From Algoriphagus marinus (GTDB lineage: Bacteria > Bacteroidota > Bacteroidia > Cytophagales > Cyclobacteriaceae): 64,000 nt of DNA. Every line of letters starts with the position of its first letter. Within the stretch, counting starts at the first letter, position 1. The position numbers were made by a program, and so were the translations under genes. The notes below the pieces were generated by a model. The model was not told where the DNA came from. It made no database searches and saw nothing but the letters and a program-made list of their open reading frames with translations. This document shows, piece by piece, positions 1 through 10,063 of this stretch. The DNA is taken from assembly GCF_001936475.1 (NCBI RefSeq), contig NZ_MSPQ01000001.1, positions 310,001-374,000 of the forward strand. The letters are read 5' to 3'.

Positions 1-26
1 ATTTGCAGAATGAAAATAGGAGATAG

Positions 27-45
27 CCGAAGGGTACCGCTTCGG
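27..45 (-). other. Hairpin downstream of the TPP aptamer
   Basis: CCGAAG (27-32) and CTTCGG (40-45) form a perfect 6-bp stem with a 7-nt loop, between the aptamer and the expected start codon. No clear U-run follows on the minus strand, so it is more likely a translational expression platform or 5'-UTR stem than an intrinsic terminator. Function is inferred. Confidence 0.35.
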
Positions 46-78
46 AATTCTTATACTATTTTTATTCTACTGGTTCAT

Positions 79-150
79 TTCCCTTCGCCGGCATTACCCG
101 GATCAGGTAGTATGGGTATGATCTCAGCCCGTTTTGTTAAGGCACCCCTT
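79..150 (-). promoter_or_regulatory. TPP riboswitch (THI element), aptamer
   Basis: Read on the minus strand the stretch has the conserved THI-box blocks in order: GGGGTGCC, then GGGCTGAGA, an ACCC-type helix strand, CCTGATCCGGGTAATGCC and GGCGAAGGGAA. These are the thiamine-pyrophosphate binding core. It must control a minus-strand gene that starts left of the window, by family knowledge a thiamine synthesis or uptake gene. That gene itself cannot be seen. Confidence 0.87.
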
Positions 151-208
151 ATGATCTGACAGCAAATGTAGGTGGGAAAAGTTTGAAATCAAGTAATCAC
201 GAGTTTTT

Positions 209-353
209 TACCGCAAAGGTCACGAAGGTTTATACTAAAGAGACAAAGGCTATAAATCAGAAAGCTTAATTCAGAAATCTGAAAATTTCAACCACTGAGC
301 AGTTGAAGGGTTTTACCGCAAAGTCCACGAAGGTCTCGCAAAGACACAAAGGT
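209..353. repeat. Two degenerate CGCAAAGG-type intergenic repeats
   Basis: Two related stretches (209-250 and 313-353) begin TTTACCGCAAAG and continue with CACGAAGG and ACACAAAGG words. They are the reverse complement of the CCTTTGTGTCCTTCGTGTAAACC words found three times at 50.8-51.35 kb. No gene is visible between 151 and 494; the stretch holds only these repeats and AT-rich spacer. Confidence 0.6.
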
Positions 354-494
354 TTTTGGGACTAGGACAAAAAAATGGACTCCATCACTTCCTTATTTTT
401 TCTTAGCGCTCTTAGCCGTAAAATGATTCCTAATAAAATTTCGATTCTTCCATTTCAGGATTTTGGCTAACTTCCAAATTAAACCTATCAATCC

Positions 495-1337
495 ATGAAA
501 CTTTACAAACTCAAATCCGGAACACTTCTCCAATCTGATTCTTCTTTCAAAATAGGGCCTAGCTTCGACTGGGATCAGCTTTTGGGTCAAGAAGAGTTGA
601 AAAGTTTTTTGGAAAATGAATCGAAAAGCTGGAAGTCAATTGCCGAGTCTGAAGCCAATAGTTTAATCCAATCCGAGCTATTTGCTCCGATGGGAAATCA
701 GGAAGTTTGGGCTGCTGGAGTGACGTATTATCGAAGTCGAACTGCTCGAATGGAGGAGTCGGAGGATTCTGGTGGAGCCACCTTTTATGATAAGGTTTAC
801 AATGCAGATCGTCCGGAGCTTTTCTTCAAGGCCACAGCATCCAGGGTTTCAGCGCCGGGAGGAATAGTAAATATTCGTAAAGATTCGACTTGGGATGTAC
901 CCGAGCCAGAGTTAACTCTGGTGATTTCTCCCAAAGGGAAAATCCAAGGCTTTACCATCGGGAATGATATGAGTAGCCGAAGCATAGAAGGCGAAAACCC
1001 ACTTTACTTGCCCCAGGCAAAAGTTTATGAAGGTTGTGCCGCCATCGGGCCTTGTATTTTGATTCAGGAGGAAATTCCAGAAAGCACAAAAATAAATCTC
1101 GAAATCCATCGTGACGGCAACCTGGCTGCAAGTGGAGATACCGATTTGACGCAATTGAAGCGCAAGCCTAAGGAATTGGCAGAATGGCTTTTTCGAGCAA
1201 ACACCTTCCCAATCGGATGTCTGATGATGACCGGGACGGGAATCGTGCCGGATGGATTTACCCTAAAAGAAGGCGATCAGGTGAAAATCTCGATTGAGGG
1301 AATAGGCCTGTTGGAGAATACGGTGGGAATGATTTAA
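495..1337 (+). CDS. Fumarylacetoacetate hydrolase (FAH) family protein
   Basis: A 280-aa soluble protein of the FAH fold, metal-dependent enzymes that hydrolyse, isomerise or dehydrate 2-oxo acids. The metal-binding signature appears as E137-P-E139 followed by GNDMSSR around residue 157 (D158) and PQAKVYEGCAAIGP. There is no signal peptide. Single-domain FAH proteins of this size include dioate isomerases and 2-keto-3-deoxy-sugar-acid dehydratases; the sequence does not let me choose. The ATG at 495 is the first in frame and rsgA follows 60 bp or less after its stop. Confidence 0.85.
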   Translation: MKLYKLKSGTLLQSDSSFKIGPSFDWDQLLGQEELKSFLENESKSWKSIAESEANSLIQSELFAPMGNQEVWAAGVTYYRSRTARMEESEDSGGATFYDKVYNADRPELFFKATASRVSAPGGIVNIRKDSTWDVPEPELTLVISPKGKIQGFTIGNDMSSRSIEGENPLYLPQAKVYEGCAAIGPCILIQEEIPESTKINLEIHRDGNLAASGDTDLTQLKRKPKELAEWLFRANTFPIGCLMMTGTGIVPDGFTLKEGDQVKISIEGIGLLENTVGMI

Positions 1338-1397
1338 ATAATTTGAATAAATCACCTAATTATGGGTGATAGCGAGACGTTGAGCTTAATAAGAAAA

Positions 1398-2456
1398 ATG
1401 ACACTCGAAGATTTAGGATATAATAATGAATTAGAAGAGGCTAGAAAAGCACGAGGCCTTGATTCCTTTATTATTGGTAGGGTTATTTTAAAGCATAGAG
1501 ATCGTTTCTTTGTAAGAACTGAATCAGAAGAATATGATTGTGAACTTGTTGGGAATTTACGATTCACAGTTTCTGATCAGAGCGAATTACCTTTTGTTGG
1601 AGATTGGGTCGCAATTTCTGAATATGATGAAGGCAAAGCTCTGATTCATGCTGTCTTTCAGAGGAGCTCAATTTTAGAAAGAAAAGCAATTGGAAAATTT
1701 GGGCAAACTCAAATTATTGCTACAAATATTGACGTCGGTATTATTATTCAATCTGTTAATAGAGATTTCAGTATCAATCGACTTGAGCGATACTTAACTA
1801 TCTGCAATACCTCCAAAATTGATCCAATTATCGTTCTAAGTAAAATAGATTTAATTGAAGAATCGGAATTAAAAGAACTGCTAACCCAAGTAAGAAAAAG
1901 AATCAAAAACGTCCCTATAATTCCCATTAGCAACCAAACTCATTTGGGAATTGAGGAAATCAAATCAAAACTAACGAAAGGAAAAACCTATTGCTTATTG
2001 GGCTCTTCGGGTGTGGGTAAGTCCACACTAATCAACACAATAGTTGGAAGAACATTGGTAAAAACAGGAGAGATAAGTGAAAGCATAGACAGAGGAAAGC
2101 ACGTCACGACTCATAGAGAATTAATAGTCTTTGAAAACGGTGTTCTCATCGACAATCCAGGAATGAGGGAAGTGGGCATAACTGATGATCCTGAAGGGTT
2201 AGAAATGACTTTTGAGGAAATATTGAATCTTTCTCAAGAGTGCAAGTACAGTGACTGCACTCACACTACTGAAGATGGATGTGCGGTATTAACTGCTTTA
2301 AAAAACAATACCCTGAGCCCTGAATTATATGAGAATTTCCTCAAGATGGAAAAAGAGCGAATATATTTCGAGTCAAATGCTCTGGATAGAAAAAAGAAAG
2401 GTAAAGACTTAGGGAAATTGATAAAAAATATGAAAAAGAATAATAATAAATACTGA
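1398..2456 (+). CDS. rsgA: Ribosome small subunit-dependent GTPase RsgA
   Basis: A circularly permuted GTPase that assists late maturation of the 30S subunit. In order one sees an N-terminal OB-fold, the G4-like LSKIDL, then the P-loop GSSGVGKST, G3 as DNPGMRE, and a C-terminal zinc knuckle with CKYSDCTH and a later Cys. This G4-G1-G3 order is diagnostic. I chose ATG 1398 (MTLEDLGY) because it matches the usual family N-terminus; ATG 1362 would add 12 residues without family resemblance. The gene is markedly more AT-rich in feel than its left neighbour. Confidence 0.93.
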   Translation: MTLEDLGYNNELEEARKARGLDSFIIGRVILKHRDRFFVRTESEEYDCELVGNLRFTVSDQSELPFVGDWVAISEYDEGKALIHAVFQRSSILERKAIGKFGQTQIIATNIDVGIIIQSVNRDFSINRLERYLTICNTSKIDPIIVLSKIDLIEESELKELLTQVRKRIKNVPIIPISNQTHLGIEEIKSKLTKGKTYCLLGSSGVGKSTLINTIVGRTLVKTGEISESIDRGKHVTTHRELIVFENGVLIDNPGMREVGITDDPEGLEMTFEEILNLSQECKYSDCTHTTEDGCAVLTALKNNTLSPELYENFLKMEKERIYFESNALDRKKKGKDLGKLIKNMKKNNNKY

Positions 2457-2587
2457 GCACCACTAAATCAAAAAGCAATGGAGCTCTGCAGGATGCTACC
2501 CCTCATAGCCAAATCATTAGGCTACAAAAAGTAGGACCTTCACTCATTGATTTTTCTCTCCAATCATTTTCCGCCTTAGAAAAGAAT

Positions 2588-2613
2588 AAAACCAGCCCAT
2601 TTGGGCTGGTTTT
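2588..2613. terminator. Bidirectional intrinsic terminator between rsgA and katG
   Basis: AAAACCAGCCCA (2588-2599) pairs perfectly with TGGGCTGGTTTT (2602-2613) around a 2-nt loop. GC-rich core flanked by A-run and T-run fits termination of both convergent transcripts. Confidence 0.85.
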
Positions 2614-2642
2614 ATTGCTAGAAATCATTATTGCTTTTAATA

Positions 2643-4913
<2,271 letters not shown>

Positions 4914-5058
4914 TTAATTAATACTATAAAAGTCTATTAACTCACGGAATATAGGATAAGTGAAACAGCGATAAAATGACTTCTGTCACTTAATAGATAA
5001 TTTCATATCATGCAGAATTTCTGATTCTTAGCGCATGGAATGATTTACTCTCTACTTA

Positions 5059-5078
5059 TGTTCGTATATTTACGAACA
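5059..5078. promoter_or_regulatory. Palindromic operator of the arsR-type operon
   Basis: TGTTCGTA (5059-5066), TATT spacer, TACGAACA (5071-5078): a perfect 8-bp inverted repeat 17 bp before the arsR-type start codon. Its centre overlaps a TATATTTA that could be the -7 element. Position and symmetry fit a site for the dimeric repressor encoded next, giving autoregulation of the operon; binding is inferred. Confidence 0.7.
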
Positions 5079-5095
5079 ATAGATTTTAACAGATT

Positions 5096-5401
5096 ATGCC
5101 AAGCATTATCAAAACTGATTATTTCACCGCTGATCAAGAACAAACAGCCCGATTTGCTAAAGCATTGGGGCATCCTGTTCGCATCGCTATTCTGGAATTG
5201 CTCAATTCACAGTCCTGCTGCTATCATGGTGATATGGCGGAAGAACTTCCGATCGCAAAGTCGACGCTTTCACAGCATTTAAAAGAGCTTAAAGAAGCAG
5301 GACTTATACAAGGTGACATTACACCTCCAACAACCAAATACTGCATTAACCGGGAAAATTTCACTTTCGCTAAGTCCCTATTAAACAAAGTATTGGAATA
5401 A
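5096..5401 (+). CDS. ArsR/SmtB-family winged-helix repressor
   Basis: A 101-aa winged-helix protein: LGHPVRIAILELL, then an HTH with AKSTLSQHLKELKEAGLI, and a beta-hairpin wing. C41, C42, H44 and D46 (SCCYHGD) sit at the position where ArsR-type repressors carry inducer-binding cysteines, although the classical CxC is replaced by adjacent Cys-Cys. It probably senses a thiophilic metalloid, metal or reactive sulfur species and controls the genes downstream, which follow on the same strand with small gaps. The inducer cannot be read from the sequence. Confidence 0.88.
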   Translation: MPSIIKTDYFTADQEQTARFAKALGHPVRIAILELLNSQSCCYHGDMAEELPIAKSTLSQHLKELKEAGLIQGDITPPTTKYCINRENFTFAKSLLNKVLE

Positions 5402-5461
5402 CCTTTTTAAAATAAAATTCAGAATATTTCAAAAGCCAACTGAATATAAAACATCAAAAAT

Positions 5462-5698
5462 ATGACAGAAATAAAAGTGTTAGGCCCGGGATGCCCAAAG
5501 TGTAAAACCACCTACAGCAATGTGCTTGAAGCCCTAAAAAAAACCAACATGGAAGCCAATGTGGAAAAAGTAGAAGACATTGAAGAAATGATGAAATACA
5601 ATGTGCTTACTACTCCTGTGCTCATGATCAATGGCGAGATGAAAGTAAAAGGACGTATTGCTCAGGTATCCGAAATTGTTGATTTCTTAAAAAAATAA
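5462..5698 (+). CDS. Small thioredoxin-fold protein (MTH895/redox-active disulfide type)
   Basis: 78 aa, a minimal thioredoxin/glutaredoxin fold with active-site C11-P-K-C14 (GPGCPKCKTTY) and a cis-proline segment TTPVLMING. Proteins of this class are regularly encoded beside DUF318 permeases, as here. It is cytoplasmic (no signal) and may pass electrons or thiol-bound ligands to the rhodanese or permease encoded next; that role is inferred. The rhodanese gene begins 4 bp after its stop. Confidence 0.85.
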   Translation: MTEIKVLGPGCPKCKTTYSNVLEALKKTNMEANVEKVEDIEEMMKYNVLTTPVLMINGEMKVKGRIAQVSEIVDFLKK

Positions 5699-5702
5699 GA
5701 CC

Positions 5703-6077
5703 ATGGAAAGTCAAACTTTAGTAAAAGAGATCTGCCCAACAACCACTCAAGAGTGGGTAAAAAAGGGAGCGCTGTTAGTTGATGTCCGAGAAAAAGAGGA
5801 AGAGGACCAATTGGCGTGCGATGTTCCAGCTATTCTCAATATTCCTTTAAGTGAATTTGAAGAACGCTTCCATGAAATCCCAAAAGACAGAGATGTGGTT
5901 ATGGTTTGCAAAAATGGAAGCAGGAGTTTAAGAGCTGCTGGTTTTTTGATAAACCACGGATACGATAAAGTTGTGAATATGCAACATGGGATTACTCGCT
6001 GGGTACAAAAAGGATTTCCTACAAAAGGCGATACTACAATTGTAACTGGTAATGGCGCTAGCCCGAGTTGCTGTTAA
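5703..6077 (+). CDS. Rhodanese-like sulfurtransferase with C-terminal Cys-Cys
   Basis: Single rhodanese domain of 124 aa. LLVDVREKEE and the active-site loop C69-K-N-G-S-R are present, so it should be able to form a persulfide. The tail ends SPSCC, two vicinal cysteines outside the rhodanese core, plus C11 and C39. Its place between a thioredoxin and a permease under an ArsR-type repressor suggests sulfur or metalloid handling. Cytoplasmic; separated from the permease by 11 bp. Confidence 0.88.
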   Translation: MESQTLVKEICPTTTQEWVKKGALLVDVREKEEEDQLACDVPAILNIPLSEFEERFHEIPKDRDVVMVCKNGSRSLRAAGFLINHGYDKVVNMQHGITRWVQKGFPTKGDTTIVTGNGASPSCC

Positions 6078-6088
6078 AAGAATAATAT

Positions 6089-7063
6089 ATGTTTGATTGG
6101 TTACAACATTTTGCCGACTGGCTGATCTACTCTGTTTTCAATATCGGAGCAGAGACCCATTTGGGTACAGCCTTAAATTTCTTTGTGTACGACACATTGA
6201 AAATCCTTATTCTGTTGTTTCTGATTGTTTTTTTAATGGGAATTGTAAACGCCTATTTCCCAATTGAGAGGCTTAAAAACTACCTCAACCGAAAAAAGCT
6301 CTACGGATTAGAATACCTTTTTGCTTCCATTTTCGGAGCCATTACACCTTTCTGTTCCTGTTCTTCCGTTCCTTTATTTATTGGCTTTGTGCAAGGAGGG
6401 ATTCCATTGGGGGTGACTTTTGCTTTCCTGATCACTTCACCCTTAGTAAATGAAGTGGCCATTGCGATGTTCATCGGCATGTTTGGCATTAAAGCCACTC
6501 TTATTTATGCTACCTCGGGTATTTTGTTGGGTACAATTGGCGGCTGGTTATTAGGCAAATTCAATCTTGAGCCTTTGCTTTCGGATTGGGTGAAGAAGAT
6601 TTTGGAAAGCAAAATGCAGCAAGGCGAATACGAAGCGGAAAAATCGACTTTTCGCCAGCGTCTACCAGGGATTAGTCGTGGAGCTTGGGACATTGTAAAG
6701 GGTGTGGTCCTTTATGTGATTATCGGTATCGCCATTGGAGCAGTTATGCACGGGTATGTTCCGGATAACTTTTTTGGTCAATACTTAGGTGGTGGACAAT
6801 GGTGGACTGTTCCATTTGCAGTAATTCTTGCGGTGCCAATGTATACCAATGCCGCTGGGATAGTCCCAGTAATTCAGGTTTTTGTTGCCAAAGGTGTGCC
6901 TCTTGGTACTGCAATAGCCTTTATGATGGCGACCGTCGGTTTATCCATCCCAGAAGCAACTTTGCTCAAAAAAGTGATGAGTATGAAATTGATTTCCATC
7001 TACTTCGGAATTGTCACACTCTTTATCATTCTATCAGGATTCTTATTTAATCTAATACTATAA
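6089..7063 (+). CDS. DUF318/ArsP-type permease
   Basis: A 324-aa integral membrane protein with about eight to ten hydrophobic helices in two internally similar halves. The diagnostic ITPFCSCSSVPLF segment carries C89 and C91, and the second half has PMYTNAAGIVPV with similar spacing. The family contains ArsP exporters of trivalent organoarsenicals and others of unknown substrate (SO_0444/YraQ group). Genomic context (ArsR, thioredoxin, rhodanese) supports efflux of a thiol-reactive compound; I would not name the substrate. Confidence 0.87.
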   Translation: MFDWLQHFADWLIYSVFNIGAETHLGTALNFFVYDTLKILILLFLIVFLMGIVNAYFPIERLKNYLNRKKLYGLEYLFASIFGAITPFCSCSSVPLFIGFVQGGIPLGVTFAFLITSPLVNEVAIAMFIGMFGIKATLIYATSGILLGTIGGWLLGKFNLEPLLSDWVKKILESKMQQGEYEAEKSTFRQRLPGISRGAWDIVKGVVLYVIIGIAIGAVMHGYVPDNFFGQYLGGGQWWTVPFAVILAVPMYTNAAGIVPVIQVFVAKGVPLGTAIAFMMATVGLSIPEATLLKKVMSMKLISIYFGIVTLFIILSGFLFNLIL

Positions 7064-7073
7064 AAAAACATCT

Positions 7074-7361
7074 ATGCATCTCAACTTCAATTTCACTGAA
7101 AAGAAACCCTTGCAAACAAAGAAAATATTTAGTCCAACAGAAGGCTCAATAATTTCTATTAAACTGGAGGCTAATGCTGAAATGAAAGAGCATACCACTA
7201 AAACTCCAGCATTATTGATGGGGATAATTGGCGAGGTGATTTTTGAAAATGAAAAAGGTATTAAAGAAATGATTGGTCCGGGAGATTATATCGAAATCGA
7301 ACCCGATGTAAAACATTGGCTATTTGCCAAAACTGACAGCAACTTAATCTTGATCAAATGA
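7074..7361 (+). CDS. Small cupin-domain protein
   Basis: 95 aa, a single beta-barrel cupin. The pattern EMKEHTTKTPALLMGIIGEVIFENE ... GPGDYIEIEPDVKHWLFA resembles motif 1 and motif 2 with H at both, although the usual HxH of motif 1 is reduced. Possibly a metal- or ligand-binding accessory to the operon. Its stop overlaps the next gene's start by 4 bp (ATGA), so the two are translationally coupled. Confidence 0.75.
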   Translation: MHLNFNFTEKKPLQTKKIFSPTEGSIISIKLEANAEMKEHTTKTPALLMGIIGEVIFENEKGIKEMIGPGDYIEIEPDVKHWLFAKTDSNLILIK

Positions 7362-7816
7362 TGAAAACGAAAGCTGAAATACTCCTTGAACTTTGGATAG
7401 AAGCGCGAACAAGGTTCACCAATCAACTGGAAAAGATTACTTCGGAAGATTTAAGAAAAAAACTGGGTGACTGTCCAAATTCGGTGGGTTTTCTAATTCG
7501 ACATATCGGTGATGTTGAGTTACTTTTTGCTAAAAATGTTTTTGGGGACAACACCGTAAAAGTGACTGCCAAAACCGTGATTGATCAAAGAGATACAGGC
7601 GAATGGACAGATTTGGAAGTTTTAAAAAGCTACGTGACCGAATCCTTTGAAAAGCTTAAATCCATCGTGGAAAAACAAACCGATGAAGACTGGGAAATGA
7701 CTATTTCTACCAAAGAGTTTGGCAGCAAAACCAAATCTGAAGCCTTCGGAAGAATCGTTTCACATACGACTTACCACGCAGGACAATTGGCAATTATTAA
7801 AAAATACGGTTCATAA
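7358..7816 (+). CDS. DinB-family four-helix protein
   Basis: 152 aa. The DinB/YfiT four-helix bundle is recognisable from RHIGDVE near residue 49 and HTTYHAGQLAIIKK near the C-terminus, which supply the three His of the metal site. Members act as thiol-S-transferases or metal-dependent hydrolases using bacillithiol or other thiols, which would fit a detoxification operon; the actual reaction is not known. It is the last gene of the arsR-led operon. Confidence 0.8.
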   Translation: MMKTKAEILLELWIEARTRFTNQLEKITSEDLRKKLGDCPNSVGFLIRHIGDVELLFAKNVFGDNTVKVTAKTVIDQRDTGEWTDLEVLKSYVTESFEKLKSIVEKQTDEDWEMTISTKEFGSKTKSEAFGRIVSHTTYHAGQLAIIKKYGS

Positions 7817-7819
7817 AAT

Positions 7820-8063
7820 GAAATCGAGCATGACGCAAGCGCCACATTTGCCTAATCCATAAGAATATCGGGATGACCCATAAAAATGAAATTATTGACA
7901 GATGAAATCGAGCATGACAATAACGTCACACAGTGGGATGTCCCGATGGCTATCTGGATCGAAATGCGAGATTCCATGTGGCCAAATAGAAAAATTATAA
8001 ACACATGAAATCGAGCATGACTAAAAAGTCACACACTGGGATGATTAAGTGCTGCGAGATTCC
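7820..8063 (+). repeat. Three tandem GAAATCGAGC intergenic elements upstream of budA
   Basis: Copies start at 7820, 7904 and 8007 with GAAATCGAGCATGAC and the last two end TGCGAGATTCC (7975 and 8063). The outer ends are imperfectly complementary. An inner stem changes in a compensatory way: TGAC-N6-GTCA in two copies, CGC-AA-GCG in the first. Related copies lie at 35844-35903 and 52888-52946. Each can also be read as a tiny ORF starting ATGAAATCGAGCATG; both readings remain open. Confidence 0.75.
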
Positions 8064-8094
8064 ATATGGCCTATAAAAATCAAAATATAATCAT

Positions 8095-8802
8095 ATGAAA
8101 CTAATTACAAGCCTACTAGTATCGCTTCTTATTTCCTTGAATTTAGAAGCGCAAGTAATGCACTCAGGCTCAATGAGCCAGATGGGACAGAATGGGTTTT
8201 CTCCTAGCATCAGCATTGACAGTTTACTTACTAAAGATCATCTCTATGGAATGGGGCCGTATGGCAAAATGCAGGGTGAGCTTACCGTGTTGAATGGCGT
8301 ACCTTTGATCGCTTTTGCTGATGAAGAAGGAATGCTTACAGTTAGTACTGACAAGCAAGCCAAAGCTCCATTCTTTGTTTATGCCTATGTGAAGGAGTGG
8401 AAAACTTTTGAAATAGAGATGAAAGCTGAAAGTGATGCAGAAATACAAGAAGCCATAGAAAGCTTGGCCATAGCACAAGGCTATGATATTGCCAATCCAT
8501 TTCCATTTAGAATACTTGGGAAATTTGATGGACTAACTATCCATGTGGTTGCTCCACGCTCTCCCGAAGTATCCGGGTACAAAGCAGGTGTGCCTAGTTA
8601 TAAATACATCTATACGGCTATAGACGGTGAAATCTTCGGTTTCTATTCCCAATCAGGCCAAGGCATTTATACGCACAAAGACAGTTTTGTCCATCTTCAT
8701 TTTAGCACGGCGGATCAGTCAAAAATGGGTCACATTGACGCGATATCAATTAAACCTAAAAAAGTTAAAATTCTATTACCGGCACAACTTTCGGAGTATT
8801 GA
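8095..8802 (+). CDS. budA: Alpha-acetolactate decarboxylase, secreted
   Basis: 235 aa of the acetolactate decarboxylase family, which turns 2-acetolactate into acetoin. Seen are GELTVLNGVPLIAF, HVVAPRSPEVSGYKAG and the zinc-binding FVHLHF ... GHIDAISI near the C-terminus. A clear signal peptide (about 20 residues, ending LNLEAQ) predicts export, whereas most characterised homologues are cytoplasmic. No acetolactate synthase or butanediol dehydrogenase is beside it, so the physiological role is uncertain. The start ATG directly follows an intergenic repeat element. Confidence 0.86.
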   Translation: MKLITSLLVSLLISLNLEAQVMHSGSMSQMGQNGFSPSISIDSLLTKDHLYGMGPYGKMQGELTVLNGVPLIAFADEEGMLTVSTDKQAKAPFFVYAYVKEWKTFEIEMKAESDAEIQEAIESLAIAQGYDIANPFPFRILGKFDGLTIHVVAPRSPEVSGYKAGVPSYKYIYTAIDGEIFGFYSQSGQGIYTHKDSFVHLHFSTADQSKMGHIDAISIKPKKVKILLPAQLSEY

Positions 8803-9280
8803 GAACATTTGTCTAAAACCACAAATAGAATTCTCAAAAAGCAAGCTTGCGCGTAAACAGTAGGGAAATTTGGAGGGCCTGGAAAAATTTTTACAATCAT
8901 TAATCTGATGGTTTGATATTCTAGGGCTTTGCCTTAAAATCAGCAATACTTGAATCCAAAATATTCAGCGAACAGATAATTTTAGACTTTTTCTGTTTCT
9001 CTAAATTTGGTTTAAAACCAATGCAATTGTATAAAACACGATAGAAAAGAAGGAGGAAAGCATTAAAGGGACTAGCCAAAAGAAGCATTTCAGTACTTAG
9101 GCAGTTTAGCATTACGAAATTCGCTTGCTGGCCATGTAGCAAGACGTTGTGGGAAACCTACGGATTTTTACTCCCTCCTTAAATTAATCGTATCTTCGCA
9201 GGTCAATTTCCCCAAATCTAATTGAAGGGCTGGTTTGCCATTGCAAGTGGACGTCAAATAGCCCTGATAAAAGACCATTC
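8803..9280. other. Long intergenic region without a convincing gene
   Basis: 478 bp. It contains a palindromic GCAAGCTTGC near 8840 and a hairpin CTTGCT-N8-AGCAAG near 9122-9141. TATCTTCG at about 9190, a near match to TAnnTTTG, could be the -7 element for the following gene. The only sizeable ORF (73 aa, minus strand) has low-complexity hydrophobic composition and no recognisable homology. No tRNA or known RNA family recognised. Confidence 0.5.
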
Positions 9281-10048
9281 ATGTCCAAATTACCAGAAGC
9301 GTACCAGTTCCTTGATTTATCAGATTACGGAAGACCAAGTGCAAGATGGATTGCCAATGCACTAAAAAACACCTCGGTGACACCCATTCAAGTCACCACT
9401 TGGTTTATTCTTTCAGGAGCTCTAGCGATAGCCTGTATCTTGCTTCAGTTTTATGCAGCAGCGGCATTTTTTCTGATTCTGAAGTCTATTTTAGATGCTG
9501 CAGATGGGGAGCTTTCACGAATAAAAAATACCCCATCTTATATTGGAAGGTACTATGATTCCATCGCTGATATAATCCTGAATTTCCTCTTTTTTCTTGC
9601 GTTTTGGCATATTACCGACGGCAAAATAGGGTACATGCTACTCGCTTTTATTGGGGTACAATTGCAAGGAACGCTGTATAATTACTACTATGTCATTCTT
9701 AGAAATTCGGTAAATGGTGACCAGACCAGCCGGATCTTTGAGGACGTAGCACCCATTGCCATGGAAGGAGAAAAACAAAGTACTGTCAACCGGTTTTATA
9801 AGATCTATGACCTACTCTACATTTCTTTTGACAAGACGATCTATCACCTCGACCGAAATGCAATGAATAGTGAGCCATTTCCCAGATGGTTTATGACTAT
9901 GCTTTCAACGTTCGGGCTGGGTTTTCAACTTCTCATCATGGCAATTATGTTGTCTTTTAATTTGGAGGCATACATTATTCCATTTTTCATAGCATATTCA
10001 TGTTTGATTTTAGTCTTTGTGGCTATCAGGAGGATTATACTGGATTAA
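9281..10048 (+). CDS. CDP-alcohol phosphatidyltransferase family protein
   Basis: 255 aa with about six membrane helices. The catalytic signature DxxDGxxxR-x8-GxxxDxxxD is complete: D72, D75, G76, R80, G89, D93, D97, with Ser79 in place of the usual Ala. These enzymes join a CDP-alcohol to a second alcohol in the inner membrane, making phospholipid or phospho-polyol products. The acceptor cannot be deduced. Followed after 15 bp by an FAD oxidoreductase and then a GT2, suggesting a small envelope-glycolipid operon. Confidence 0.88.
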   Translation: MSKLPEAYQFLDLSDYGRPSARWIANALKNTSVTPIQVTTWFILSGALAIACILLQFYAAAAFFLILKSILDAADGELSRIKNTPSYIGRYYDSIADIILNFLFFLAFWHITDGKIGYMLLAFIGVQLQGTLYNYYYVILRNSVNGDQTSRIFEDVAPIAMEGEKQSTVNRFYKIYDLLYISFDKTIYHLDRNAMNSEPFPRWFMTMLSTFGLGFQLLIMAIMLSFNLEAYIIPFFIAYSCLILVFVAIRRIILD

Positions 10049-10063
10049 CGATTAAGAGGAATT

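Noticed and set aside
912..1154. 80-aa minus-strand ORF inside the FAH gene, and many similar antisense ORFs in katG, crt, DUF4221 and radA genes
   Set aside because: They are shadows of well-supported genes in other frames, without family resemblance.
5096..7816. Classical arsenic resistance operon (arsRBC)
   Set aside because: No arsenate reductase or ArsB/Acr3 pump is present and the repressor lacks the CxC motif; only the permease is distantly ArsP-like.
8921..9142. 73-aa minus-strand ORF in the 8.8-9.3 kb gap
   Set aside because: Hydrophobic, Leu/Phe-rich translation of AT-rich spacer with no recognised family or convincing start context; no support beyond its length.
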